From Dysgonamonadaceae bacterium (GTDB lineage Bacteria > Bacteroidota > Bacteroidia > Bacteroidales > Azobacteroidaceae), in the NCBI GenBank assembly GCA_031255425.1, contig JAIRSN010000052.1:1-7101 (forward strand): DNA of 7,101 nucleotides, given 5' to 3'. This document shows, piece by piece, positions 1 through 6,706 of the stretch. Position 1 is the first letter of the stretch; every line of letters begins with the position of its first letter. Position numbers and translations under genes: made by a program. A model generated the notes under the pieces. It searched no databases. It was not told the DNA's origin and worked only from the letters and a program-made list of their open reading frames with translations.

Positions 1-144
1 TAACCGAAAACTTACAAACAACTTTTCCTGATATGATTTTGAGCCTTGCATATGATTGAATTTTATACGGTAAAGTTACTCATTTTTAACCGAATATACA
101 AATTTGTCCGTGGGCGTGCGGAGTTGTGCAACAGGCACCATATT

Positions 145-171
145 CAACCCTGCGGGTTGGCGCCGCCTTTT
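145..171 (+). terminator. GC-rich hairpin followed by T-run, possible terminator of an upstream gene
   Basis: CAACCC (145-150) and GGGTTG (154-159) form a perfect 6-bp stem around a TGC loop. A short GC-rich stretch follows, then TTTT at 168-171. The T-run is 8 nt from the stem, so this is an imperfect intrinsic terminator; it could end a + strand gene lying before the window. It lies just before the promoter of the protease gene and could also insulate it. The rest of 1-183 is AT-rich and I see no gene in it. Confidence 0.3.
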
Positions 172-183
172 AACGGATAATCA

Positions 184-214
184 TTGCATATCCCATTTTT
201 TTCGTCTTACTTTG
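184..214 (+). promoter_or_regulatory. Bacteroidota-type promoter of the protease gene
   Basis: TTG at 184-186 is followed, after a 20-bp spacer, by TTACTTTG at 207-214. The Bacteroides primary sigma factor consensus is TTTG near -33 and TAnnTTTG near -7, spaced 19-21 bp. The -7 box matches at five of its six fixed positions. Transcription would begin near position 220, leaving a leader of about 38 nt before the ATG at 258. No purine-rich ribosome binding site is visible, which is usual in this phylum. Confidence 0.55.
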
Positions 215-257
215 TAAAAAAATCATTATCACCTGCTTAATATAGAATAACTAAAAG

Positions 258-3014
258 ATGCAAACGAAAAATAAATCGCTCAAGACGAAAAAAAACAGGG
301 GACTGATCACGCTGTTCTTCCTTATCGGATGTACCACCGCATGGTCGCAGATCAGCGAAGGAGGATTGCCTCCAAGCAGGGGGATTCCGTCCCTCAGGAG
401 TTCGGTGCCGCCGGTCGAGGCGCCGGTCGACTTCAACGTGGAACAACTGCTGGAAGAAGACGCGGAATGGGAAAACCTGGGAATGCCCCCGCGTTGCGCG
501 AAGGTGATCCCGGCGGACATCCGCTTCGAAGACCGCAGCGAAAAAATCACCCTCCCCAATGGACAAACCATCCGGCGCTTGGAAATCTCCGCCCCCGGTG
601 CGTTGGCGATCTTACTGTATTACGACCGGTTTGTGATTCCGGAAGGAGGGAAACTGTTTATTTACGACCCCGCTTACACCCGGATATTAGGCGCCTATTC
701 CCACAAAACCAATTCGAAAAGAACGGAGTTTGCCACCGAATTTGTTTCGGGAGATAAGTTGGTATTGGAATACGTAGAGTCGCCGTCGGGAGAAAACCCG
801 CAGATCCGGATCAGCGGCATCGCCTACGGCTACAACCACCTCCGGCGTCCGGCCGGCGACAACCGGCTGAAGTCCCGCTGGGATTCCGAATCTTGCATGA
901 TCAACATCAACTGCCCGGAAGGCGATAACTGGCAGGACCAAAAGAAAGGCGTCGCGCGAATCGTCACCCTGTCGGGAGGGTACGCTTCCCTTTGCAGCGG
1001 AACGCTGGTGAACAACACAAACGGCGATTTCGATCCGCTTTTCTTAAGCGCCCATCATTGCTACGAAAGTTTAACCCCCGCGCAGATGAATCAATCCATC
1101 TATTATTTCCACTACGAATGGCAGGGTTGCGAAAACCTGAATACAGCCCCCCGTTGCCCGACCATGGTGGGCGCACAGATGTTGGCAGACATTGATATAG
1201 AAGGAGGCTCCGACGGCGCCCTGTTGCGCCTGAACGATTCGATACCGCAGGATTACGGCGTGTATTTCAACGGCTGGGACCGGCGGGACATCGCGGCAAC
1301 CGCCGGCGTCGGGATTCATCATCCGGCGGGCGACGTAAAGAAAATATCCACTTTCAGCAACACCGCCGCCTCGGACACCTGGCGCGGGGAGGAACGGGGA
1401 GCCGATTTTGCGCACTGGAATGTACACTTCACCCGGACAACCAGCGGGCACAGTGTGACGGAAGGCGGCTCGTCCGGCTCGCCCCTGTTCAATCAAAACG
1501 GGCTGCTGGTCGGAACGCTGACGGGAGGAAATTCCTCGTGCCTGAACAAAACGGGCGACAACCTCTACGGCAAACTGTGGTACCACTGGGACCGGGGACC
1601 GCAGAAAATGAACCGCTACCTCGACCCGGTCGGAGCGAATAACGAATCCCTCGAAGGGACGTACCTGAATTACGACGAAACGAAGGCACGGTTTTACCCG
1701 AAAGAGAAAACCGTTTACGCCACACAGCAAATCGAGTTTTTCAATCACTCGCGCAACGCCCATACGTGGGAATGGACTTTTGAAGGAGGCGAGCCGGCAG
1801 TTTCCCTGGAAGAAAATCCGCCGCTCGTGGCGTTCAACAGCCCGGGGATTCACACCGTTTCGCTGACGGTGAACAAAGGCGCCGGAAACGAGCATACCCA
1901 ATCGATGGACATCCCCGTAATCCTGAAAGAAAACATCTGTACGGATGCCTTTACGATCGGAAACGGAACCGCTTCTTCGCAATTCCCGCTGGGATCTTCC
2001 CAAAGGCAAGCGCTTAGCTCGGCGATCTACACCGCAGAAGAATTGAACCTGAACGCCGGCGCCGAAATCAGCCAGATCGCCTGGAACGCCGGCGCCGCCA
2101 ACCCTAAAACGCGGACGCTGTCCGTCTACCTGAAAGAAACCGACGACGTCCGGTTGTCGGCAAACACGTGGCAAACGGAAATCCAGGGGGCGACGCTGGT
2201 CTACGAAAGCGCCGGCGACTGGACAAACGAAGCCGGCTGGGTGACGGTTACGCTGCCCGTTCCCTTTCCCTGTTCGGGGAATAAAAACCTGAAAATACTG
2301 GTCCGGTCGGTGTCTGCCGCCGGCGGCGGAAATGCAAGCGCCGCCTGTTATTATTCCGAAGCCACCCAACAGCACCAGCAATGGATTTCCTACCGGAGCA
2401 CGGTCCCGTCCGATCCCGGCACGGTCAACGATTACCGCCCGGATGTCCGCCTCACCACCAGCGTCTTGTGCGGGGTGGCGTTTCCGGTAGCCGGCTTTCA
2501 CATGCGGTCCTTAAACGAAACGGAAACCGGTTATTACGCCGGCGACACGATTGCTTTCACCAGCCTGTCCACAGGACCGGTGGTCAACTGGCAATGGTCT
2601 TTCCCCGGCGCATCGCAGGAAAGCAGCCGGGAAGAAAATCCCATCGTCTCCTATCCCCATGCGGGAACGTACACGGCTTCCCTGACGGTTTCCAATCACT
2701 TGGGTTCGAATACTTACCGGGAAGACATCACCCTGAAAGAGCGGGATGCGGGAGAGGTCGGGATCCGTCCGTTCCAGCCGGCACAGCCGGTACGGACGTA
2801 CCCGAATCCGGCGGACAAATCCGTGCGGATCAGCAGCCCGTCGCCGATCGAAAAGATAACGGTGCAAGACATCCGGGGAAATGTCGTCCGGACAGTCGAT
2901 GCGGAGAAGCAAACGGAAATCACGCTCCCCGTTTCAAATTGGAGAAAAGGAATTTATATCCTGAAAGTACAGACCGGGACAACGGTCTCCAATCACAAAA
3001 TAATCAAGAAATAA
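258..3014 (+). CDS. Secreted lysyl endopeptidase-like serine protease with PKD domains and T9SS type A sorting domain
   Basis: This 918-residue protein is a trypsin-fold (S1) protease related to Achromobacter Lys-C. A basic N-terminus and hydrophobic stretch (about 15-29) form a Sec signal peptide, probably cut before Gln31. Residues 32-207 look like the N-terminal prodomain of such proteases, with release likely near Arg207. The protease domain is about 208-460. It begins with a Lys-C-like cysteine-rich segment (SCMININCPEG) and has catalytic His267 (LSAHHC), Asp319 (SDGALLRL) and Ser406 (GGSSGSPL). Asp434 in TGDNLYG aligns by eye with the S1-pocket Asp that gives Lys-C its lysine preference. 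PKD-type domains lie at about 475-558 and 741-828, separated by a beta-rich module (562-735) of a kind common in T9SS cargo. The tail (845-918) starts YPNP and ends KIIKK, typical of a type A sorting domain. The product should be secreted or surface-bound. The ATG is preceded by a good promoter. Lysine specificity is inferred. Confidence 0.9.
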   Translation: MQTKNKSLKTKKNRGLITLFFLIGCTTAWSQISEGGLPPSRGIPSLRSSVPPVEAPVDFNVEQLLEEDAEWENLGMPPRCAKVIPADIRFEDRSEKITLPNGQTIRRLEISAPGALAILLYYDRFVIPEGGKLFIYDPAYTRILGAYSHKTNSKRTEFATEFVSGDKLVLEYVESPSGENPQIRISGIAYGYNHLRRPAGDNRLKSRWDSESCMININCPEGDNWQDQKKGVARIVTLSGGYASLCSGTLVNNTNGDFDPLFLSAHHCYESLTPAQMNQSIYYFHYEWQGCENLNTAPRCPTMVGAQMLADIDIEGGSDGALLRLNDSIPQDYGVYFNGWDRRDIAATAGVGIHHPAGDVKKISTFSNTAASDTWRGEERGADFAHWNVHFTRTTSGHSVTEGGSSGSPLFNQNGLLVGTLTGGNSSCLNKTGDNLYGKLWYHWDRGPQKMNRYLDPVGANNESLEGTYLNYDETKARFYPKEKTVYATQQIEFFNHSRNAHTWEWTFEGGEPAVSLEENPPLVAFNSPGIHTVSLTVNKGAGNEHTQSMDIPVILKENICTDAFTIGNGTASSQFPLGSSQRQALSSAIYTAEELNLNAGAEISQIAWNAGAANPKTRTLSVYLKETDDVRLSANTWQTEIQGATLVYESAGDWTNEAGWVTVTLPVPFPCSGNKNLKILVRSVSAAGGGNASAACYYSEATQQHQQWISYRSTVPSDPGTVNDYRPDVRLTTSVLCGVAFPVAGFHMRSLNETETGYYAGDTIAFTSLSTGPVVNWQWSFPGASQESSREENPIVSYPHAGTYTASLTVSNHLGSNTYREDITLKERDAGEVGIRPFQPAQPVRTYPNPADKSVRISSPSPIEKITVQDIRGNVVRTVDAEKQTEITLPVSNWRKGIYILKVQTGTTVSNHKIIKK

Positions 3015-3029
3015 TGCAGCAGGGTGATT

Positions 3030-4106
3030 TTACAGGAATTTCTTTCCGTATTTCAGGTTTACATCGGTCACGAATTGTTTGATTCGCTGTTCTTCCGATT
3101 TTTTGCAAATCAATAACACGTTGTCGGATTCCACTACAATGCAATCGTTCAAGCCTTGTATCACGGCGAGTTTTCCGTCCGCAAGCGAGAGCAGGTTGTC
3201 GTTGCTCTCGATAAAGAGCGACTGGCATTTCAGGGTGACGTTCTTTTGTTCGTCTTTTGCCGCCAGGTCGTAAAGCGAACCCCACGTTCCCAGGTCCGAC
3301 CAGCCGAAATCGGCAATCAGCATAAACACATTGCCGGCTTTTTCCATAATACCGTAGTCGATGGAAATGTTTTCGCACATGGGGTATTCTTCCTCGATAA
3401 ACGGTTTTTCTTCCGGCGTGCCGTATTTGCCCATCCCTTTGCCGAAGCGGGTGTTGATGTCCGGCAAATGGAGTTTGAAGGCGTTCAGTATTGTTTTTAC
3501 GTTCCAGAGGAATATGCCGGAATTCCAGAAGAAATCGCCGCTTTCGAAGAATATTTTCGCCATTTCGAAGTTGGGTTTTTCGGTAAACGCCCGTACCTTT
3601 TGAATGTTCCTGCCTCCGGTTTCTTCCGCCTGTATATAGCCGTAGCCGGTTTCGGGACGACTCGGCTTTACGCCCAGCGTCAGCAGCGCCTCGTAGTTGT
3701 TGACAAATTCCAACCCGGTCTGGATGTTTTTCAAAAAATGCTGTTCCTGCAAAATCAGGTGGTCGGCAGGCGTCACCACGATGTTTGCCTGCGGATTGAG
3801 GGAATGAATATGATACGAAGCGTAGGCGATGCACGGCGCGGTGTTGCGGCGTGTGGGTTCCAGCAGGATCTGGCTGTCCGTTATTTCCGGAAGCTGCTGT
3901 TTCACCAGGCCGGCGTATAATTGATTGGTCGCGATGTAGATGTTCTTGGCGGGAATCAGTTGCGTGAAGCGGTCAAATGTTTGTTGCAGAAGCGAACGCC
4001 CGGTTCCGAAAAAATCAAGAAACTGTTTGGGTTTATTTTCCCTGCTGAAAGGCCAGAAGCGGCTACCGATTCCGCCGCTCATTATAACACAATAATTATT
4101 ATTCAT
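3030..4106 (-). CDS. manC: Mannose-1-phosphate guanylyltransferase (GDP-mannose pyrophosphorylase)
   Basis: This enzyme makes GDP-mannose from mannose-1-phosphate and GTP in the cytoplasm, supplying mannose and fucose donors for LPS, capsule and protein glycans. All family motifs are visible in the 358-residue product: the nucleotide-binding loop GGIGSRFWPFSR (11-22) with KPKQF (25-29), EPTRRNTAPCIA (83-94), TPADH (112-116), PETGYGY (151-157), FTEKP (174-178), WNSGIF (194-199), SIDYGIMEK (248-256) and DFGWSDLGTW (266-275). The length matches the single-function form. The cupin-type phosphomannose isomerase domain of bifunctional enzymes (about 470 residues) is absent, so isomerisation must be encoded elsewhere. 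It lies 53 bp downstream of the OmpA-family gene on the same strand, so read-through is possible, but a -7-like box in the gap suggests its own promoter. Its 3' end faces the protease gene across 15 bp. Confidence 0.95.
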   Translation of the reverse strand: MNNNYCVIMSGGIGSRFWPFSRENKPKQFLDFFGTGRSLLQQTFDRFTQLIPAKNIYIATNQLYAGLVKQQLPEITDSQILLEPTRRNTAPCIAYASYHIHSLNPQANIVVTPADHLILQEQHFLKNIQTGLEFVNNYEALLTLGVKPSRPETGYGYIQAEETGGRNIQKVRAFTEKPNFEMAKIFFESGDFFWNSGIFLWNVKTILNAFKLHLPDINTRFGKGMGKYGTPEEKPFIEEEYPMCENISIDYGIMEKAGNVFMLIADFGWSDLGTWGSLYDLAAKDEQKNVTLKCQSLFIESNDNLLSLADGKLAVIQGLNDCIVVESDNVLLICKKSEEQRIKQFVTDVNLKYGKKFL

Positions 4107-4108
4107 GA

Positions 4109-4136
4109 CTTAAATTTAAGAATTAATACAAAGATA
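4109..4136 (-). promoter_or_regulatory. manC: Candidate promoter of manC with adjacent palindrome
   Basis: On the minus strand, TATCTTTG (4136-4129) is a perfect match to the Bacteroidota -7 consensus TAnnTTTG, about 23 nt before the manC start codon. I find no TTG at the expected -33 distance, so the call is partial. Between this box and the ATG lies a perfect 12-bp palindrome, CTTAAATTTAAG (4109-4120), roughly where transcription would start. It could be an operator, but palindromes this AT-rich also occur by chance. Confidence 0.4.
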
Positions 4137-4159
4137 TATATTATTTTGTTCACTCACGA

Positions 4160-6127
4160 TTACATCAATCGATAATTTGTGGTCAGCACCCGAAATTCCG
4201 TCCGCCGGTTGATTTGGTCGGCAACCGCTTGCTGTACGGGTTCTAATGTTTCGATGAACGCCGCGTCCAGGCATTGTCCTTCCGGAAGGAAATCGTATTT
4301 TCCGGCGATATTTTTGGTCACGGTCTTCGGCACGGACTTCCCGTACCCTTTGGCAACCAGCCGGTCTGCCGCTATTCCGCCCCGGATCAGGTAGTCGACA
4401 ACGGATTGCGCCCTCCGCTGGGAAAGGGTTTCGTTGTACTGTTCCGAGCCGACCCGGTCGGTATGCGCCGACAATTCGATCGTCACATTCGGGTTGTCTT
4501 CGAGCATCGCAACGACTCCTTCCAGCGCTTCTTTGGATTCGTCCCGCAGGGTGGCTTTGTTGAAGTCATAGAAAATATTCTCAATCAAAACCGGCTTGGA
4601 GATAGACGGCAGGGCAAAGTCAACGTAATAGGTTTCATTCTTCTCCTCGTTGGGAACGCTCAGCGACTGCTTTTGGTTGAGGTAGCCCGGAGCGCTTGCC
4701 ATCATGACGTAATCCGTTCCGGGAACAACCTCCATGGAATACGTTCCGTCGGCGCGCACAAAGATACGCTGGTTGGCGCCGTCCTTCCCGACGATGCGCA
4801 CCGTTGCGCTGTCGATCTCCTCCTCGTCGCGATTCAGCACCCAGCCTTCTACGGCGACGTAGATTCCCGGCAATTCAAAGGAATAGATATGGTCTGCGCC
4901 GCGCCCGTCGTTCCGGTTGCTGCTGAAAAATCCGGATTCGTTCATTCCCCTGAATGTAATGCCGAAATCGTCCCCCGTGCTGTTGATGGGGACTTTCATG
5001 TTTTCCACCCGCCATTTGTCCTGCACGGGTGTGGCTTTGAAAAGGTCCAGCCCGCCCATTCCGGGATGGCCGTTGGAAGAAAAATAAAGGACGCTGTCCG
5101 GCCGCAGGTAAGGGAAAACCTCGTCGCCCGGCGTATTGATTTCGGAGCCCAGGTTTTCGGGGTAAGCCGTTCCGATCATATCCAGCGGCACCCGCCAGAG
5201 GTCTTTTCCGCCGTACCCGCCCGTGACGTCGGACACAAAGTACAGGTACCCGTCCGCCCCGACCGCCGGATGAGCCGCCATGGTGGTGGAATCTTTGAAT
5301 ATTTCGACTTTCACGCCCGCTCCCCATTGGGCGCCGGAACGGGACGACAGCCTGATTTCGGCGGTTTGCGGCGTATCCGCACCGGCGGGACAGTAGGTAT
5401 AGTACATCTGCGAACCGTCGGGAGAGAAGGAGGCAGACCCTTCGTCAAACTCGGTATTGATACCGCTTTCGATCACTTCGGGCTTCAGCCACTGTTTTTT
5501 CTCATCCTGCCGGACAAGGAAAAAGTCGTTGTTCTTCACGCCGGTGATGGGACTCTTTTCGTCGCCGGTGGACTCTTTCCGGGAAGAAGTGATGTACAGC
5601 AGGTCGTATTCCTCGCCGTACAGCGCCGGGGAAAATTCTCCTTCCCGGGAATTTAGCTTGTCCATCTTCTTCACAATATAACGCCCCGGATTCTTTTTCC
5701 ATTCGAGCGCCAGCTTGCAGCCGGTGATGCCGTTTTTTGCGATGAGATTGTCCGGATTCTTTTCGAGAAACGCCTCGTATTGCCGGGTGGCTTCGGCGTA
5801 TTTTCCCAATTTCTGCATCATCCGGGCTTGATACAAAACCGCCGTGCTGTCGGCGTATTTATACCGGATGGCATTGGTGTATCCGGTCAGGGCGCGGGAG
5901 GGATTATTGGTTTCCCTGTAACATTCTGCCAGGTGATAGGCGATGCTTCCCCGCAGGTGTGTCTTTTTGGGAGAGGTTTTTCCGTATACTTTCCGGTAGA
6001 TTTGTGCGGCCTCGTAGTATTCTCCTCGCTCTTCCCGGTCCACGGCGTCGCTCAATTTGGCTGTCTTGCAGGAATACAGCCCGCAAAAGGAGGTGATGAA
6101 CAAAATCAAAGTAAAAGATCGACTCAT
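4160..6127 (-). CDS. OmpA-family lipoprotein with TPR, PD40 propeller, carboxypeptidase-regulatory and OmpA C-terminal domains (PorE-like)
   Basis: This is a 655-residue envelope protein. The N-terminus is a lipoprotein signal with lipobox LYSC, lipidated at Cys20. TPR-like helices fill about 28-140 (for example GEYYEAAQIYRKVYG). Residues about 165-415 carry PD40/WD40-like propeller repeats of the form FSPDGSQMYYT, LYFVSD, LYFSSNGHPGMGGLDL and GFFSSNRNDGRGADHIYSF. A carboxypeptidase-regulatory-like beta sandwich follows (about 423-500), then an OmpA peptidoglycan-binding domain (about 520-655) with FYDFNKATL, SAHTDRVG (Asp557) and LSQRRAQSV (Arg571/572), the conserved diaminopimelate-binding signature. 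Porphyromonas gingivalis PorE, a T9SS component thought to anchor the PorKLMN/PorP machinery to peptidoglycan, has the same domain order and similar length. Other PD40-OmpA paralogues also exist in the phylum, so OmpA-family is secure and PorE orthology is probable only. manC follows 53 bp downstream on the same strand. Confidence 0.9.
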   Translation of the reverse strand: MSRSFTLILFITSFCGLYSCKTAKLSDAVDREERGEYYEAAQIYRKVYGKTSPKKTHLRGSIAYHLAECYRETNNPSRALTGYTNAIRYKYADSTAVLYQARMMQKLGKYAEATRQYEAFLEKNPDNLIAKNGITGCKLALEWKKNPGRYIVKKMDKLNSREGEFSPALYGEEYDLLYITSSRKESTGDEKSPITGVKNNDFFLVRQDEKKQWLKPEVIESGINTEFDEGSASFSPDGSQMYYTYCPAGADTPQTAEIRLSSRSGAQWGAGVKVEIFKDSTTMAAHPAVGADGYLYFVSDVTGGYGGKDLWRVPLDMIGTAYPENLGSEINTPGDEVFPYLRPDSVLYFSSNGHPGMGGLDLFKATPVQDKWRVENMKVPINSTGDDFGITFRGMNESGFFSSNRNDGRGADHIYSFELPGIYVAVEGWVLNRDEEEIDSATVRIVGKDGANQRIFVRADGTYSMEVVPGTDYVMMASAPGYLNQKQSLSVPNEEKNETYYVDFALPSISKPVLIENIFYDFNKATLRDESKEALEGVVAMLEDNPNVTIELSAHTDRVGSEQYNETLSQRRAQSVVDYLIRGGIAADRLVAKGYGKSVPKTVTKNIAGKYDFLPEGQCLDAAFIETLEPVQQAVADQINRRTEFRVLTTNYRLM

Positions 6128-6171
6128 TTAAATGGTTTCTTTAATTCTATTGTTTAAACTCATTATTCAGG

Positions 6172-6201
6172 CAAATATTGTGAAGGCGGACACACAGTGT
6201 C
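6172..6201 (-). promoter_or_regulatory. Weak candidate promoter region and small inverted repeat upstream of the OmpA-family gene
   Basis: On the minus strand AATATTTG (6179-6172) differs from the TAnnTTTG -7 consensus at one fixed position and lies 44 nt before the start codon at 6127. No TTG is seen at the -33 spacing. Where that element would fall there is instead a perfect 5-bp inverted repeat, GACAC-ACA-GTGTC (6189-6201), which could be a regulator binding site. Read on the + strand it is followed by TTTT, so a weak terminator is the alternative. Confidence 0.25.
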
Positions 6202-6243
6202 TTTTATAATTTTAAAGAGTATGGTGTATTTGCTTGGTTATGG

Positions 6244-6268
6244 AGGCTGCGGAGGCGCAGCCTCTTTT
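6244..6268 (+). terminator. Strong intrinsic terminator with no upstream + strand gene
   Basis: GAGGCTGCG (6244-6252) and CGCAGCCTC (6257-6265) form a perfect 9-bp GC-rich stem around the tetraloop GAGG, followed at once by a T-run, an arrangement typical of a Rho-independent terminator. On the minus strand the stem is not followed by Ts, so it acts on + strand transcription. Its oddity is context: the gene before it (start codon at 6127) runs the other way. It could end a small RNA starting in 6130-6240, stop antisense transcription, or be left from a lost gene. Confidence 0.7.
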
Positions 6269-6278
6269 AATTTCTTAC

Positions 6279-6376
6279 GGGGCTGACTAAAAAGTCGGTA
6301 TTTCCCCCAAAACATCTTATCTACAGGCTCTGTGAGTGGGGTGAAATTTGTTTTTTGAGACTTTTTAGTCAGCCCC
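6279..6376. mobile_element. 98-bp MITE-like element with perfect 18-bp terminal inverted repeats
   Basis: GGGGCTGACTAAAAAGTC (6279-6296) is repeated in perfect inverted orientation at 6359-6376. Ends beginning GGGGCTG are reminiscent of several insertion sequence families found in Bacteroidota. The 62-bp interior is too short for a transposase. It contains further self-complementarity: TATTTCCCC (6299 onward) opposes GGGGTGAAAT with one bulge, and ACAGGCTCTGT forms a central mini-hairpin. Nearly the whole element can therefore fold into one long hairpin. I see no direct target-site duplication (left flank CTTAC, right flank AAGCT). It abuts the first unit of the tandem array exactly. A large bidirectional terminator hairpin is the alternative reading. 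Confidence 0.65.
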
Positions 6377-6664
6377 AAGCTACTTTCCAACTGAATTCTT
6401 TCTTCCGGGAAACCCGGAAGTTACTTTTCGACCGAATTCTTCCTTCCGGGAAACCCGGAAGTTACTTTTCAACCGAATTCTTTCTTCCGGGAAACCCGGA
6501 AGTTACTTTTCAACCGAATTCTTTCTTCCGGGAAACCCGGAAGTTACTTTTCGACCGGATTCTTCCTTCCGGGAAACCCGGAAGTTACTTTTCAACCGAA
6601 TTCTTTCTTCCGGGAAACCCGGAAGTTACTTTTCAACCGGATTTTTACTTCCGGAGTTCTCCGG
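6377..6664 (+). repeat. Tandem array of seven 41-bp hairpin-bearing repeats
   Basis: Six units of exactly 41 bp (starting at 6377, 6418, 6459, 6500, 6541 and 6582) and a final 42-bp variant (6623-6664) lie head to tail without spacers. Each unit begins AAGTTACTTTTC, continues with ACCGAATTC and a pyrimidine stretch, and ends in the inverted repeat TTCCGGGAAACCCGGAA (7-bp arms, AAA loop), whose last two bases belong to the next unit. Units 3, 4 and 6 are identical. Units 2 and 5 share G at position 13 and C at position 25 where the others have A and T (unit 7 is rearranged around position 25). Units 1 and 7 at the edges are the most diverged. The hairpins have no immediate T-run, so they are not ordinary terminators. 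Transcribed from upstream, the array would be the 5' leader of the gene at 6707; as DNA it would be seven regularly spaced palindromic sites about four helical turns apart. Function unknown. Confidence 0.95.
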
Positions 6665-6666
6665 AA
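6649..6666 (+). other. Variant terminal hairpin of the array with compensatory change
   Basis: The last unit replaces the usual hairpin by TTCCGGAGTTCTCCGGAA, a perfect 8-bp stem with a TT loop. Relative to the consensus, a G-C pair has become A-T on both arms, one G-C pair has been added, and the loop has changed from AAA to TT. Pairing is kept although the bases differ, which argues that the folded or palindromic form matters. It ends 40 bp before the start codon at 6707, and the intervening leader (6667-6706) is almost pure A/T. Confidence 0.75.
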
Positions 6667-6706
6667 ACATAATAAACATTAAATTACCTTTTAAAATTTC
6701 TAAACA

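Noticed and set aside
288..295. Run of eight A at the start of the protease gene as a phase-variation tract
   Set aside because: It encodes Lys codons in a basic signal-peptide n-region in an AT-rich start. Eight bases is short, and nothing else suggests phase switching.
321..332. Lipobox-like LIGC at residues 22-25 of the protease, suggesting a lipoprotein
   Set aside because: The hydrophobic stretch continues to a normal signal peptidase I site before Gln31 (AWS-Q). A C-terminal T9SS sorting domain makes lipidation at Cys25 unlikely, though it is not excluded.
1071..2501. 476-codon open frame antisense to the protease gene
   Set aside because: It is rich in Arg, Gly and Val with no recognisable domain, and lies opposite a gene with clear motifs over the same bases. 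Long antisense frames are expected in GC-rich coding DNA.
3015..3029. Shared bidirectional terminator between the convergent protease and manC genes
   Set aside because: The 15-bp gap has no convincing inverted repeat or T-run, so the transcripts probably overlap or end by another mechanism.
4274..5656. 460-codon open frame antisense to the OmpA-family gene
   Set aside because: The opposite strand encodes a full set of PD40, CRD and OmpA motifs. The antisense product has no recognisable features.
6377..6664. CRISPR array
   Set aside because: The units are contiguous and nearly identical over their full length, with no unique spacers, and no cas genes are visible.
6355..6672. 105-codon open frame across the tandem array with a 41-residue repeating product
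   Set aside because: It starts at a TTG inside the MITE-like element and is open only because the 41-bp unit mostly lacks stops on the + strand. As 41 is not a multiple of 3, the frame cycles through all three phases, giving a 41-residue period without a stable protein motif.
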